From: AC-56 sp963702195
GTDB taxonomy: Bacteria; Actinomycetota; Thermoleophilia; Solirubrobacterales; 70-9
Assembly: GCA_963702195.1 (NCBI GenBank)
Contig: OY969725.1
Span: 2,542,001-2,606,000, forward strand
Length of the DNA stretch: 64,000 bases
Direction of reading: 5' to 3'
The position numbers and the translations under genes are program-made. Positions within the stretch are counted from its first letter, which is position 1, and each line of letters starts with the position of its first letter. Shown here piece by piece: positions 17,301-25,410 of the stretch. A model generated the notes under the pieces. It worked only from the letters and a program-made list of their open reading frames with translations, did not search any database and was not told the origin of the DNA.

Positions 17301-17743
17301 TTCGCCCTGAGGTCCCCTTCACCCTGGAGCTCGCAGGCGCGATCGTCCGCGGGAAGATCGACCTGCTCGCCGACACGCCCGAAGGGCCGCTCGTGGTGGA
17401 CTACAAGACGGACGCGGTCGAAGGCGCCGACCCCGCTGAGCTCGCGCGCCGGTACGCGACCCAGCGCGACCTCTATGCGCTGGCTGTGCACCGCGCGAGC
17501 GCCGGATCGGGCCCAGTGCGGGCCGCCTACTGCTTCTTGGAGGCGCCGGATCGGACCGTTCTCGAGCGCTACGACGAGGACGGGATCCGCGCGGCGGGCG
17601 AGCGACTGGGGGGATTGATCCAGCGGATCCGAGACGGCGACTTCGCGCGCACGGACTCCCCGCACCGGTCGTTGTGCAACGGCTGTCCGGCGGCGGCGCG
17701 CCTGTGCGGCGCCCCCGCGTGGAAGCCCCAGTGGGCGTCATGA
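14324..17743 (+). CDS. AddA-like UvrD-family helicase-nuclease
   Basis: A 1139-residue SF1A helicase fused to a RecB-family nuclease, acting in recombinational repair of DNA ends. Helicase motifs are all present: I AGAGSGKT, II MVDEFQDTN, III GDEYQSIYRFRH, IV LRGNFRSRPDL, V VMTVHAAKGLEFP, VI LVYVAASRAQERL. The C-terminal nuclease has GKIDLLADTP and VVDYKTDAVE, plus Cys residues in YADCGYRFYAE and LCNGCPAAARLC that match the Fe-S nuclease pattern. GTG 14324 overlaps the upstream stop (GTGA), and its own stop overlaps the next ATG. With the AddB-like subunit it should form a heterodimer in which this subunit drives translocation and each cuts one strand. Confidence 0.85.
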   Translation: MTGGPPQQLALLAAEPDRKEPAMGFEPTPAQREAIACRDRDVFTEAGAGSGKTGVLVQRYCDCVTEDGLGPEEILAFTFTERAAAELRQRVRRQLIERAHAAVERGELERARDIARAAREGERAWITTIHGFCRRVLAAHPVAANMDPRFRVLDDSEASRLRERAFAAAVEEVVEREGEPAARFVAAFWLPRLRDLVVDVHERLRSQGVDPPRLPDPGPPVRSVKEKDETSQLEPVEERRAAEGLAALSALLAAYDDGYRRLKAERSGADFADLELRALGLLSGSGPVADAWRNRFSHLMVDEFQDTNRVQLELINALRGPETRLFVVGDEYQSIYRFRHADLEVFREQRAAAGADEAMDELPLRGNFRSRPDLLAAVDFLGEVMFGESFVPLEAGLEVDGEPQGGGPATELLITDTCDDRSGKGWTADGIELERPPGERSQSYVAEARFLAERLRELHDAGVDRGDMVVLLRAFTHVDAFEDALDRAGLAPYVVGGRGYWSQQQVEDALRLLGVVANPLDDELLFGALASPACGVSADALWLLRNAARHPDGGPRHVWPTVEKGGWPDDLPDADTERLERFRSVLAGLRAEAPLRPLDSLIDRVITAFGYDLAVLAMRGGEQRMANLRKLMRLAAEYEEHDGRDLRGFLDFAEERTRRDEREGMAALRVEGHDGVRVMTVHAAKGLEFPVVAVADMGRGLGAAFAYPDLVVSGSRFGMRVPVAAADPLRLWELVELCESEADAEVEEALRLVYVAASRAQERLILSGRCRLPADDAPESLRASHTALQLVLPALHARGWSPENGEVTLPRAPAVGGGEASGQEPRMQIRVQRASPERAAELRTRRGGDAPAPQDPIDAREPLLPETSRRAAAGHLSYSALARYADCGYRFYAERVLGLASPLDHPTPNGDELLDPELGPRERSLAVGNAVHALLEAAARHAWDAIPSAELERVAAREGLAGEPDAQERVASLVDGWLRSELRSELASGGARLRPEVPFTLELAGAIVRGKIDLLADTPEGPLVVDYKTDAVEGADPAELARRYATQRDLYALAVHRASAGSGPVRAAYCFLEAPDRTVLERYDEDGIRAAGERLGGLIQRIRDGDFARTDSPHRSLCNGCPAAARLCGAPAWKPQWAS

Positions 17744-18312
17744 CCGGTCGGATCGGCCTGTTCGCCTACGGCTCGCTCGCCAGCACCGCGAGCGCCGCGC
17801 GCACGCTCGGGCGCCCGGTCGAAGACGTGGCCGTGGCCAGGTTGCCCGGCTGGCGGCGACGCTGGTCTCAGGTCCGCGACAACCTCGCGACCGAGAAGAG
17901 CTTCGCGCACTCGGAGACGGGCGCCGTCCCGCCCCATTGCGTTGGCTTGAACCTCGAGCCCGATCCCGGGGGCGCGGGGCCGAACGGGATCCTGTTCTGC
18001 GTCACGGACGCGGAGCTCAAGCGGCTTGCGGTCCGCGAGATCCGCTATGACCGGATCGACGTCTCGGATGCCGCGACGGGGTTCGACCGCATAGTCGCCT
18101 TCACCGCCAAGCCCGAGAACTTCGCCCCCACCCCGCCGCCGGGCGCCGTCATCCTCGCCCCCTACGTGCGCGCGGTGGAGGCAGCCTTCGGCACGATCGG
18201 CGCCGACCAGCTCGACGTCTTCCACCGGACGACCGGCCCGATGCCCGTGGAGGTCATCGAGGCCGTCCTCGTTCGCGACGAGATCCCGCCGGGCAATCCC
18301 CGCGACTGGTAG
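17740..18312 (+). CDS. Gamma-glutamylcyclotransferase-like protein
   Basis: A 190-residue member of the AIG2/GGCT fold. The substrate-binding signature GLFAYGSLAS is at the N-terminus, and the body has PHCVGLNLEP, GILFCVTDAELKRLAVREI and a Tyr-rich region typical of the ChaC/GGCT group. The enzymes cleave gamma-glutamyl amides to pyroglutamate; the substrate here is unknown. ATG 17740 overlaps the AddA-like stop (ATGA), so it is the third gene of the repair operon, an association without an obvious functional link. It ends one base before the convergent HxlR gene. Confidence 0.7.
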   Translation: MTGRIGLFAYGSLASTASAARTLGRPVEDVAVARLPGWRRRWSQVRDNLATEKSFAHSETGAVPPHCVGLNLEPDPGGAGPNGILFCVTDAELKRLAVREIRYDRIDVSDAATGFDRIVAFTAKPENFAPTPPPGAVILAPYVRAVEAAFGTIGADQLDVFHRTTGPMPVEVIEAVLVRDEIPPGNPRDW

Positions 18313-18313
18313 C

Positions 18314-18682
18314 TCAGGAGTGGGTGCCGTTCCAGCGCTGCGCCCAGGCGCGCAGCTCTCGAATGGCGGGACGCAGCGCCCTGCCCTTCTCCGTGAGCGC
18401 GTACGAGACGCGCGCCGGCGTCCCGGAATGCACGCTTCGCTCGACCAGCCCCTCGGCCTCGAGCTCGCGGAGGCGGCGCGACAGCAGCCGATCCGACAGG
18501 CCCGGGACGACCTGCGTCAGCTCGGCGTAGTAGTGAGCTCGCTCGGAGAGGGCCCAGAGGATCGCGCCGGTCCATCGCTTGCCGATGAACTCCACGGCCT
18601 GATGGAAGTCCGGGGACACGCGCACCGGCTTTCCCCGCGGCCGTGGCCTTTGGCGCCCGGCTTGCGAAGCCCCTGATTCCAC
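18314..18682 (-). CDS. HxlR-family winged-helix transcriptional regulator
   Basis: A 122-residue regulator. The HxlR fold is recognisable from FIGKRWTGAILWAL at the first helix, YAELTQVVPGLSDRLLSRRLRELE as the recognition helix region, and the wing RVSYALTEKGRALRPAI. Family members respond to small electrophiles or metabolites, often through Cys; this one has no Cys, so a thiol switch is excluded. It lies 32 bases beyond the stop of the MarP-like protease... on the same strand, so it may be read from that gene's transcript. Its target is unknown. Confidence 0.85.
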   Translation of the reverse strand: MESGASQAGRQRPRPRGKPVRVSPDFHQAVEFIGKRWTGAILWALSERAHYYAELTQVVPGLSDRLLSRRLRELEAEGLVERSVHSGTPARVSYALTEKGRALRPAIRELRAWAQRWNGTHS

Positions 18683-18715
18683 CCTCGATCCAGAGTACAG
18701 AAGGGGGCGGGTGGG

Positions 18716-19873
18716 CTATGCCGCGCACGGTCCGGTCCCGGTCGGGCGAAGCGGACCCTGGAGGGCCTGGCTGACGACATCGCTCGGGACGCCGAGCCCG
18801 CCCGGCGGTCCCTTGTCCTTGGCGGACGCGAAGACCGTGGTGAGAACCTGGCCCGACTCGTCCACGACCGGGCCACCGGAGTTGCCGCTTCTGACCTCGC
18901 CCCGGAACGGCGTCATCCGGCGCTGGATCGGGCCGTGACCATAGGAGTCCTGGCTGATGACGGTCTCGGTACTGCCGGTCCGGGCGGGCGCCACGTGGAA
19001 CGGGCCGTTCTCCGGGTAGCCGAGCACGGCTCCGGCGGTGCCGGACGAGGGCTCCGGGACGATGCTCAGCGACCGCAGGCCGAGGCCGTCCACGTGCAGG
19101 ATCGCCAGGTCGTCGTGGGTGTCGTAATGCACCGCCGTCGCGCTCAGCTCGGTGCCCGTCCGGGTGGTCACGGTCGTGGTGGCCTCGCCCGCGACGACGT
19201 GGGCGTTGGTCACGACCAGGCCCGGGCCCGCGACCCATCCCGATCCTTCGACCCCCAGGCCGCACGCCGAGCCGAGCACCTTCACCACGCTCCTGCCCGC
19301 GCGCCTGACCCCGGGGTCGTGGGCGATCGCGGGCTCGGGCGCCCCCACATTCGCCTCGGGGCCCGTCACGGCCGGGACGGGGTCGATGTGCCGCAGGAGG
19401 TTGAGGATCGGCCCGCTCGGCGGGAGGACGTCGTTGAGGGTGCTGAGGATCGTCGATCGCTGAAGCTGGTCGCGGATCCCGCGCTCGCCGGGCCCCGGCA
19501 CGTTCAGGGCGGCGGCGCCGAACGCCCAGGCGAGCAGCAACCCGAGCGCGCCGAGCAGCAGCGCTCCCGCGATCCCGTCGATGCGGCGCACCACCACGCC
19601 CCGCGGCAGCACCCGGGTCCGCACCGCCTCGGCGACGCCCTCCATCAGCACCGCGAACGCGGTTCCGACCAGCAACCCGCATACGACCGTGATCAACGGG
19701 GCATAGGGAGACTCACCGCCCTGCGCGAGGAGCGCGGGGCCGAGCCGTCCACCGAGGACGGCTCCGAGCACGAACCCGGCAAGCGGAAGAGCACTCGCGA
19801 CCAGGCCACGCTCATAGCCGATCACCGCGAAGGCGACCGCGAAGACCGCAATGATCAGATCGACGTAATTCAT
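18716..19873 (-). CDS. MarP-like membrane serine protease (CvpA domain + trypsin fold)
   Basis: A 385-residue membrane protease. The N-terminal half has four hydrophobic segments and the CvpA pattern (YVDLIIAVFAVAFAVIGYERG at the start, broken here for length at the first 20 residues). The C-terminal half is an extracytoplasmic chymotrypsin-fold protease with His in VVTNAHVVAG, Asp in THDDLAILHVD and Ser in RSGNSGGPVVD. This layout is that of mycobacterial MarP, which protects against acid and oxidative stress and activates a peptidoglycan hydrolase. Divergent from the penicillin-binding protein gene across 32 bases, which supports a cell-wall role. Confidence 0.85.
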   Translation of the reverse strand: MNYVDLIIAVFAVAFAVIGYERGLVASALPLAGFVLGAVLGGRLGPALLAQGGESPYAPLITVVCGLLVGTAFAVLMEGVAEAVRTRVLPRGVVVRRIDGIAGALLLGALGLLLAWAFGAAALNVPGPGERGIRDQLQRSTILSTLNDVLPPSGPILNLLRHIDPVPAVTGPEANVGAPEPAIAHDPGVRRAGRSVVKVLGSACGLGVEGSGWVAGPGLVVTNAHVVAGEATTTVTTRTGTELSATAVHYDTHDDLAILHVDGLGLRSLSIVPEPSSGTAGAVLGYPENGPFHVAPARTGSTETVISQDSYGHGPIQRRMTPFRGEVRSGNSGGPVVDESGQVLTTVFASAKDKGPPGGLGVPSDVVSQALQGPLRPTGTGPCAA

Positions 19874-19905
19874 TTGGCGGCTAACGTTCTACCCGCTTGA
19901 GCAAT

Positions 19906-21636
19906 ATGAAGTCCGAGGCGAGCAGGACGCGTCGTCTTCTTACGCGAGCGCTACCGATCGCCGTGCTGGCGGTGGCGGCGTTCGTGGCGGGTCTGATCAG
20001 GGGCGGCGCAGGAGGCGCCGACCTGGACAGCGCCAAGAAGTTTGCCGACGCCTGGCAGAGCGGGAGCTTCTCCCGCATGTACGCGGAGGTCTCCGCTGCC
20101 GCGGCGCGCCAGTATTCGCTCAAGAGCTTCACGGCCGACTACGAGGATGCCTCCAAGACGGCGACCATCCACAGCGTCGACACGGGTGAGGTGTCGAACA
20201 CGGACTCGGGTGCGCTCGTCCCCGTGACGCTGCACACCAACGCGTTCGGGACCATCTCTCGCAAGATCGCCCTCCCACTCGACGGCGGCAAGGTGGATTG
20301 GGCCCCCGACCTGGTGTTCCCCGGCCTGCGGCCGGGCGAACGGCTGGTCCGCCACACGACCGTCCCCAAGCGGGCTCCGATCCTCGCCAAGGGCGGGACT
20401 CCGCTTGCGGAGGGACCGGCCGACGCCCGGACGTCGCCCCTCGGCAGCGCCGCCACGGCGATAGCGGGGAGCGTCTCAACGCCGAAGGCCAAGCAGGCGC
20501 CCGAGCTCGCCAAGCTCGGGTTTCCGCCCGGGAGCCCGACCGGCTCCAGCGGACTCGAGCTGGCGTTCAACCAACGGCTTGCCGGGCATCCGGGCGGCGA
20601 GCTCGTCGCCGTCCCTTCGGGCGGCAAGAAGCCGGCTGCCGGCGGCCGCGTGCTGGCCTCGAGCAAGCCGATCGGTGGCAAGCCGGTTCACACGACCATC
20701 GACCCCGACCTCCAGCGTGCCGCGGTCGCCGCCCTGGGCAACACCTACGGCGGGGTCGTGGCGCTGGACGCCCGCACCGGGGAGGTCCGGGCCGTCGCCG
20801 GGCTCGCTTTCTCGGCGCCGCAGCCGCCCGGATCCACCTTCAAGCTCGTGACGACGACCGCTGCGCTCGAGAGCGGGGACGTGAAGGTCAGCGACTCGTT
20901 TCCGATCCAGACCTCGACCACGGTCGAAGGCAGGCAGATCGACAACGCCAACCAGGAGGCGTGCGGCGGGAGCTTCGCGGAGGCGTTCGCCGAATCGTGC
21001 AACAGCGTCTTCGTGCCGCTTGGGCCCAAGGTCGGCTCCAAGGGCATGGTCGACACCGCCGAGCGGTACGGCTTCAACTCGCCGCCAACCCTCTATGAGG
21101 AGCCGGCGGTCAAGGCGGCGGGCATCCCCTCCAGCACGCTGCCGAAGGACATCCCGAACGACATCGACCTGGCGGTCACCGCGATCGGCCAGGGCGAGGT
21201 GCTCGCAACGCCGCTCGAGATGGCGTCGGTCGCCCAAGGGATCGGCAACGGGGGCGTGATCTCGCCCACCTCGCTGGTGGCGGACCGTGCGCTTCAATCG
21301 GATGTGAAGCCGTCACGGGTCACCTCGACCCCCATCGCGACGACGCTCCGCGGCCTCATGATCGGCGTCGTTGAGAGCGGCACCGGCACGGCCGCCGCGC
21401 TGCCGGGGATCCAGGTCGCCGGCAAGACGGGCACCGCCGAGCTCGGCCCGGTGACGGGCAAGAGCGCCACTGGATCGAACCAGCAGCGGATCGACGCCTG
21501 GTTCACCGCGTTCGCTCCCGCCAGCGACCCGAAGCTCGCGGTCGCCGCAATGGTCGTCAACGCGCCCGGCGACGGCGGGACGGTCGCGGCGCCGATCGTC
21601 CGCCAGGTGATGGCGTCGGCGTTCGGGGTGGGCTGA
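19906..21636 (+). CDS. Penicillin-binding protein, MecA_N-type transpeptidase
   Basis: A 576-residue single-pass membrane protein that cross-links peptidoglycan. It has an N-terminal anchor (LPIAVLAVAAFVAGLI), an NTF2-like MecA_N domain (about residues 40-145), a dimerisation segment, and a transpeptidase domain with the three active-site motifs: STFK, SCN and KTGT. Closest in layout to class B PBPs of actinobacteria such as the PBP3-like lipoprotein-type enzymes. ATG 19906 is used; the in-frame TTG 19897 is possible because a TAACGT -10-like hexamer ends nine bases before it. The gene is divergent from the MarP-like protease and ends eight bases before a convergent lipoprotein gene. Confidence 0.85.
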   Translation: MKSEASRTRRLLTRALPIAVLAVAAFVAGLIRGGAGGADLDSAKKFADAWQSGSFSRMYAEVSAAAARQYSLKSFTADYEDASKTATIHSVDTGEVSNTDSGALVPVTLHTNAFGTISRKIALPLDGGKVDWAPDLVFPGLRPGERLVRHTTVPKRAPILAKGGTPLAEGPADARTSPLGSAATAIAGSVSTPKAKQAPELAKLGFPPGSPTGSSGLELAFNQRLAGHPGGELVAVPSGGKKPAAGGRVLASSKPIGGKPVHTTIDPDLQRAAVAALGNTYGGVVALDARTGEVRAVAGLAFSAPQPPGSTFKLVTTTAALESGDVKVSDSFPIQTSTTVEGRQIDNANQEACGGSFAEAFAESCNSVFVPLGPKVGSKGMVDTAERYGFNSPPTLYEEPAVKAAGIPSSTLPKDIPNDIDLAVTAIGQGEVLATPLEMASVAQGIGNGGVISPTSLVADRALQSDVKPSRVTSTPIATTLRGLMIGVVESGTGTAAALPGIQVAGKTGTAELGPVTGKSATGSNQQRIDAWFTAFAPASDPKLAVAAMVVNAPGDGGTVAAPIVRQVMASAFGVG

Positions 21637-21644
21637 GTCCGGCC

Positions 21645-22208
21645 TCAGATATCGAGCTCGACTTCGCCGGTCGAGCCGGTGGACGTCGTGATGTGAAGCG
21701 TGAGCGGCCGGTCCTGGATCGCGGAGCTGTCGATGCGGAACAGGACCATCGAGCCCTGGATCGGCCCGTTCGCGGCGACGGACTCGCCCTCGGGCAGCTG
21801 ATCGCCCCCGTGGAGGGTGTCGCCCAGCCTCAGGGCGAACAGGCTGTCGCTCGGAAGGGGCTTGAAGCTGTCGCCGACGGTGTCGACGACGCTCATGTCC
21901 GTCGGCACCTGCGCCGAAGCGTCCCCCTCGTTCTGGACGCGCATGAAGACGCCGAGGTAGTACTGGTCCGGCCCGAGGGGCTTCTGGCCCACGAGGTAGG
22001 CCTTGTCCTCGGTGTCGAACGGGTTGAGCTCGCGCGTGATCTGGACGTTGAAGAGCAGGTCGTCGATCTTGATTCCCTGGCCCTCGGTGACCTGGTCCGC
22101 GTTCTCGGGAGCGGTGTCGCACCCTGAGAGCACGACGCCGGCGGCGATCGCCACGACCGCCGCGAGGACTGCGGCGAATCGCGTTGTGGAGCCCGGGGCG
22201 CGCTGCAT
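21645..22208 (-). CDS. Lipoprotein, DUF4352-like
   Basis: A 187-residue secreted lipoprotein. The signal peptide FAAVLAAVVAIAAGVVLSGC ends in a lipobox with the modified Cys. The mature part is a beta-sandwich-like domain with YYLGVFMRVQNEGDASAQV, a pattern of DUF4352/Telomeric-repeat-like extracellular domains, and a later IQGSMVLFRIDSSAI strand. Function unknown. It is convergent with the PBP gene and is followed upstream by an SRPBCC gene on the same strand. Confidence 0.7.
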   Translation of the reverse strand: MQRAPGSTTRFAAVLAAVVAIAAGVVLSGCDTAPENADQVTEGQGIKIDDLLFNVQITRELNPFDTEDKAYLVGQKPLGPDQYYLGVFMRVQNEGDASAQVPTDMSVVDTVGDSFKPLPSDSLFALRLGDTLHGGDQLPEGESVAANGPIQGSMVLFRIDSSAIQDRPLTLHITTSTGSTGEVELDI

Positions 22209-22239
22209 GGCGGCGGAAGTCTAATCCTCGGAGGTCCGG

Positions 22240-22743
22240 CTACGTCACCGGAACGCGGGCGCCGCCGGCGATCGACGCGCGCTCGCCGGGTTGGCCGGAC
22301 TCGGCCAGGTCCTTGAGGCGCGCCAGGGCGGTCGACCACTGGCGGCGAAAGTAGCGCTCTCCCCGCCAGAGCTCGTGCATGCGATCGACCGGGTGCGAGG
22401 GCTCGGTGCCGAACCGGAGCGTCACCTCGGAGCCGGCCGTGCTCGGGCCCTCGACGATCTCCCAGGCCGTGAGGATCGGGATCCGGTCGAGGCGCCCGCC
22501 CTTGCCCTGCTCACCAATCCGGTAGGGGCGCTCCGCCTCGACGATCGCCGTCTCCATCCAGAGGCCGCCCCTCGCGATGCGCATACGGGCGGCGGCGCCC
22601 ACTCCCTCCGACTCGAACCGCTCCAACCTGAAGTCCCCGATGAAGTGGTCGGTGAACGCGGGTCGGTTGGCGAGGTCGAAGAGCAGGTCGAAAACGCGTT
22701 CACGCGGTGTGTCGATCGCCCTGGTAACCGAAATTGGCCCCAT
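22240..22743 (-). CDS. SRPBCC (START-like) family protein
   Basis: A 167-residue START/Bet v1-fold protein, a hydrophobic-ligand-binding cage. Family marks are SVTRAIDTPRERVFDLLFDL at the first strand/helix and the central strands from LERFESEGVGAAARMRI to EIVEGPSTAGSEVTLRFG. ATG 22743 is chosen because it starts this first strand; longer frames add 28 unrelated residues. Ligand unknown. It is divergent from the FHA-domain gene with a 126-base AT-richer intergenic region that should hold both promoters. Confidence 0.7.
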   Translation of the reverse strand: MGPISVTRAIDTPRERVFDLLFDLANRPAFTDHFIGDFRLERFESEGVGAAARMRIARGGLWMETAIVEAERPYRIGEQGKGGRLDRIPILTAWEIVEGPSTAGSEVTLRFGTEPSHPVDRMHELWRGERYFRRQWSTALARLKDLAESGQPGERASIAGGARVPVT

Positions 22744-22869
22744 CCGGCGCGCGATTCTATTGGCCAAATCCGATCGGCAATCTTTCCAATTTGCGAACGT
22801 TTCGGCCCTTGTGACAACGGGCACCAATCGACCGTAGTTACAATCGCCGCGAACGGAGGGGTTGGAGCT

Positions 22870-23409
22870 TTGCTGGTAGACGAAGGATTCAAAGTTCGCG
22901 AGTCACGAGAGCTGGCAGCAGGATCACTGGTCTGCGTGGGTTGCGGATACTCCGTCGTGCTCGAGCTCGACGACGACGTTCCCAGCTGCCCCGCCTGCGG
23001 CGAGACCCGCTTCCGGCGGGCGTCGCTGTTCGAGTCGCGGACGCTCGACACCGAGGCCATCTCCCCCGCGCCGACGCTCCCGACCTGGCTCGACGAGGTG
23101 CGCGAGGGCCTCGAGGAGACCGGGCGCTACGTCGCCTACGAGGATGACGGTGAGCCCGTCGTCATCGAGCTCGAGACCGGCTGGACCCGGATCGGCCGCA
23201 GCACCACAGCCGATGTGCGGTTGGACGACGCGACGGTGTCACGCCGCCACGCGCTGATCGTGCGCACGCCGGAGAACGAGCTCCGTGCGCTCGACGACCG
23301 TAGCCTCAACGGGCTCTTCGTCAACGGCGAGCGCGTCGAGTGGACGCCGCTTCGCGACGGCGACGAGCTCGAGATCGGCCGCTATCGGCTGTACGTGCTC
23401 GGGGCCTGA
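22870..23409 (+). CDS. Zinc-ribbon plus FHA-domain protein
   Basis: A 179-residue protein with two modules. Residues about 17-50 form a rubredoxin-like zinc ribbon with two CxxC pairs (LVCVGCGY and CPACGETRF). Residues about 90-179 are a forkhead-associated domain that binds phosphothreonine: RIGRSTTADVRLDD, then the SRRHA core and LDDRSLNGLFVNG. It is probably a phosphorylation-dependent adaptor in Ser/Thr kinase signalling, although no kinase is in the window. TTG 22870 follows a GGAGGG site by nine bases. A TACAAT hexamer at 22839-22844 is a candidate -10. The cyclase gene starts 72 bases downstream. Confidence 0.8.
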   Translation: MLVDEGFKVRESRELAAGSLVCVGCGYSVVLELDDDVPSCPACGETRFRRASLFESRTLDTEAISPAPTLPTWLDEVREGLEETGRYVAYEDDGEPVVIELETGWTRIGRSTTADVRLDDATVSRRHALIVRTPENELRALDDRSLNGLFVNGERVEWTPLRDGDELEIGRYRLYVLGA

Positions 23410-23481
23410 TTTCAAGCGCTGCGAGCGGGCTTTTCCACCCCGCCGACGAGTAGGCTTTCGCATCGCCCGAGGCGTCAACGA

Positions 23482-25407
23482 GTGCAACCTGCGTCCACAG
23501 CTCAAGCGGAAGCCCAGGTCGTAGAGAAGGCCGCACCCGCTCCCCTCCCCCAGGACGCTCTCGAGGAGGCGCTCGCGCGCGGACGGCGCCACCTGCTGTC
23601 ACTCCAGGATCCGGCCGGCTGGTGGAAGGCCGAGCTCGAGACCAACGTCACCATGGACGCGGAGGACCTCCTGCTGCGCGAGTTCCTCGGCATCGGCGAC
23701 GCGCAGACGATCGAGCGCGCCGCCAACTGGATCCGCTCGCAGCAGCGCGAGGACGGGAGCTGGGCGAACTTCCACGGGGCGCCCGCCAACCTCTCCACGA
23801 CGGTCGAGGCCTACGCGGCGCTCAGGCTCGCAGGAGATCCGCCGGACGCGCCCCACATGGCCGCCGCGCGCGAATCGGTGCTCGCGGCCGGGGGCATCGA
23901 GAACGCGCGCGTGTTCACGCACATCTGGCTCGCCCTCTTCGGGCTCTGGGACTGGGACGACGTACCGGCGCTCCCCCCGGAGCTGATCTTCCTCCCGCCG
24001 TGGTTCCCCCTGAACGTCTACGACTTCGCCTGCTGGGCGCGCCAGACGATCGCCGCACTCACGATCGTGCGAGCCGAGCGCCCCGTGCGCCCGCTGCCGT
24101 TCGACCTCTCCGAGCTTCGAACCGGGCGCCCCGTGACGCCGCGGCCACGCACGTTCCGCGGGCGCGTCCTGCTGTGGCTGGACCGGGCCGGCCGCGTCTA
24201 TGAGCGCCACCCTCTGAGGCCGCTCCGTCGCCTGGCGATGAAGCGGGTGGAGCGCTGGGTCCTCGACCGGCAGGAGGCCGACGGGTCCTGGGGCGGCATC
24301 CAGCCGCCCTGGGTCTACTCGCTCATGGCGCTGTCCCTCCGCGGACACGACGTCAACGACGGAGCGATGAAGAAGGGCCTCGACGGTATCGAGCGGTTCC
24401 TGATCGACGAGGGCGATGTGCGGCGCCTGGAGGCATGCCAGTCACCGGTCTGGGACACGGCGCTGGCGATGATCGCGCTCACCGACGCGGGCACCGATGC
24501 CGACGACCCTTCCCTCGTCGCGGCCGCCGACTGGCTGCTCGACGAGGAGGTCCGGATCAAGGGCGACTGGGCGGTCCGCCGCCCGAAGCTCGACCCGGGC
24601 GGCTGGGCGTTCGAGTTCGACAACGACCACTACCCGGACATCGACGACACCGCCGAGGTCGTGATGGCTCTCCGCCGGGTCCGCCATCCGCAGCCCGAGC
24701 GCGTCGCCGGCGCGATCCGCCGCGGCACGGAGTGGACCGTCGGGATGCAGAGCCGCAACGGCGGCTGGGGCGCCTTCGACGCCGACAACGTCCGCGAGAT
24801 GTGCCGCGACATCCCGTTCTGCGACTTTGGCGAGGTGATCGACGAGCCCAGCGCCGACGTCACCGCGCACGTGCTCGAGATGCTGGCCGCCGAGGGCCTG
24901 GCGGACGCGCCGGCCGCCCGCGAGGGGATCTCCTACCTGCTTGGCGAGCAGGAGGACGGCGGCTCGTGGTTCGGCCGGTGGGGCGTCAACCACGTCTACG
25001 GCACCGGCGCGGCGCTCCCCGGCCTCGTCGACTGCGGCGTTCCGCGAAGCGACCCGCGCCTGCGCCGCGCGGCGGAATGGCTCGAGCGGGTCCAGAACCC
25101 CGACGGGGGCTGGGGCGAGGACGGCCGCTCCTACGGCAACGAGGCGTGGATCGGCCGAGGCCCCAGCACCGCCTCCCAGACGGCCTGGGCACTGATCGCG
25201 CTGCACGCGCTCGGCGAGCGCACGGAGGCGGTCGAGCGGGGGCTGGCATGGCTGGTGGCAACCCAGCGCTCCGATGGGACCTGGGACGAGCCGCAGTACA
25301 CGGGCACCGGCTTCCCGGGCCACTTCTACATCAACTACCACCTGTACCGGCTGAGCTTCCCGGTGATGGCCCTCGGGCGCTGGGCGGCGGCCGGCGAGAA
25401 GGGTTAG
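23482..25407 (+). CDS. shc: Squalene-hopene cyclase
   Basis: A 641-residue class II triterpene cyclase that converts squalene to hopene/hopanol at the membrane surface. The protonating motif DIDDTA is at residues 386-391, and several QW repeats are visible (for example QREDGSWANF, QEADGSWGGI, QSRNGGWGAF, QNPDGGWGED, QRSDGTWDEP). Length is normal for the family. GTG 23482 is the likely start; a TAGGCT hexamer at 23451-23456 could be its -10. It heads the run shc-hpnC-hpnD-hpnE-hpnG/ispH-hpnH with gaps of a few bases or overlaps, so the cyclase and its substrate-making enzymes are on one mRNA. Confidence 0.95.
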   Translation: MQPASTAQAEAQVVEKAAPAPLPQDALEEALARGRRHLLSLQDPAGWWKAELETNVTMDAEDLLLREFLGIGDAQTIERAANWIRSQQREDGSWANFHGAPANLSTTVEAYAALRLAGDPPDAPHMAAARESVLAAGGIENARVFTHIWLALFGLWDWDDVPALPPELIFLPPWFPLNVYDFACWARQTIAALTIVRAERPVRPLPFDLSELRTGRPVTPRPRTFRGRVLLWLDRAGRVYERHPLRPLRRLAMKRVERWVLDRQEADGSWGGIQPPWVYSLMALSLRGHDVNDGAMKKGLDGIERFLIDEGDVRRLEACQSPVWDTALAMIALTDAGTDADDPSLVAAADWLLDEEVRIKGDWAVRRPKLDPGGWAFEFDNDHYPDIDDTAEVVMALRRVRHPQPERVAGAIRRGTEWTVGMQSRNGGWGAFDADNVREMCRDIPFCDFGEVIDEPSADVTAHVLEMLAAEGLADAPAAREGISYLLGEQEDGGSWFGRWGVNHVYGTGAALPGLVDCGVPRSDPRLRRAAEWLERVQNPDGGWGEDGRSYGNEAWIGRGPSTASQTAWALIALHALGERTEAVERGLAWLVATQRSDGTWDEPQYTGTGFPGHFYINYHLYRLSFPVMALGRWAAAGEKG

Positions 25408-25410
25408 GTC

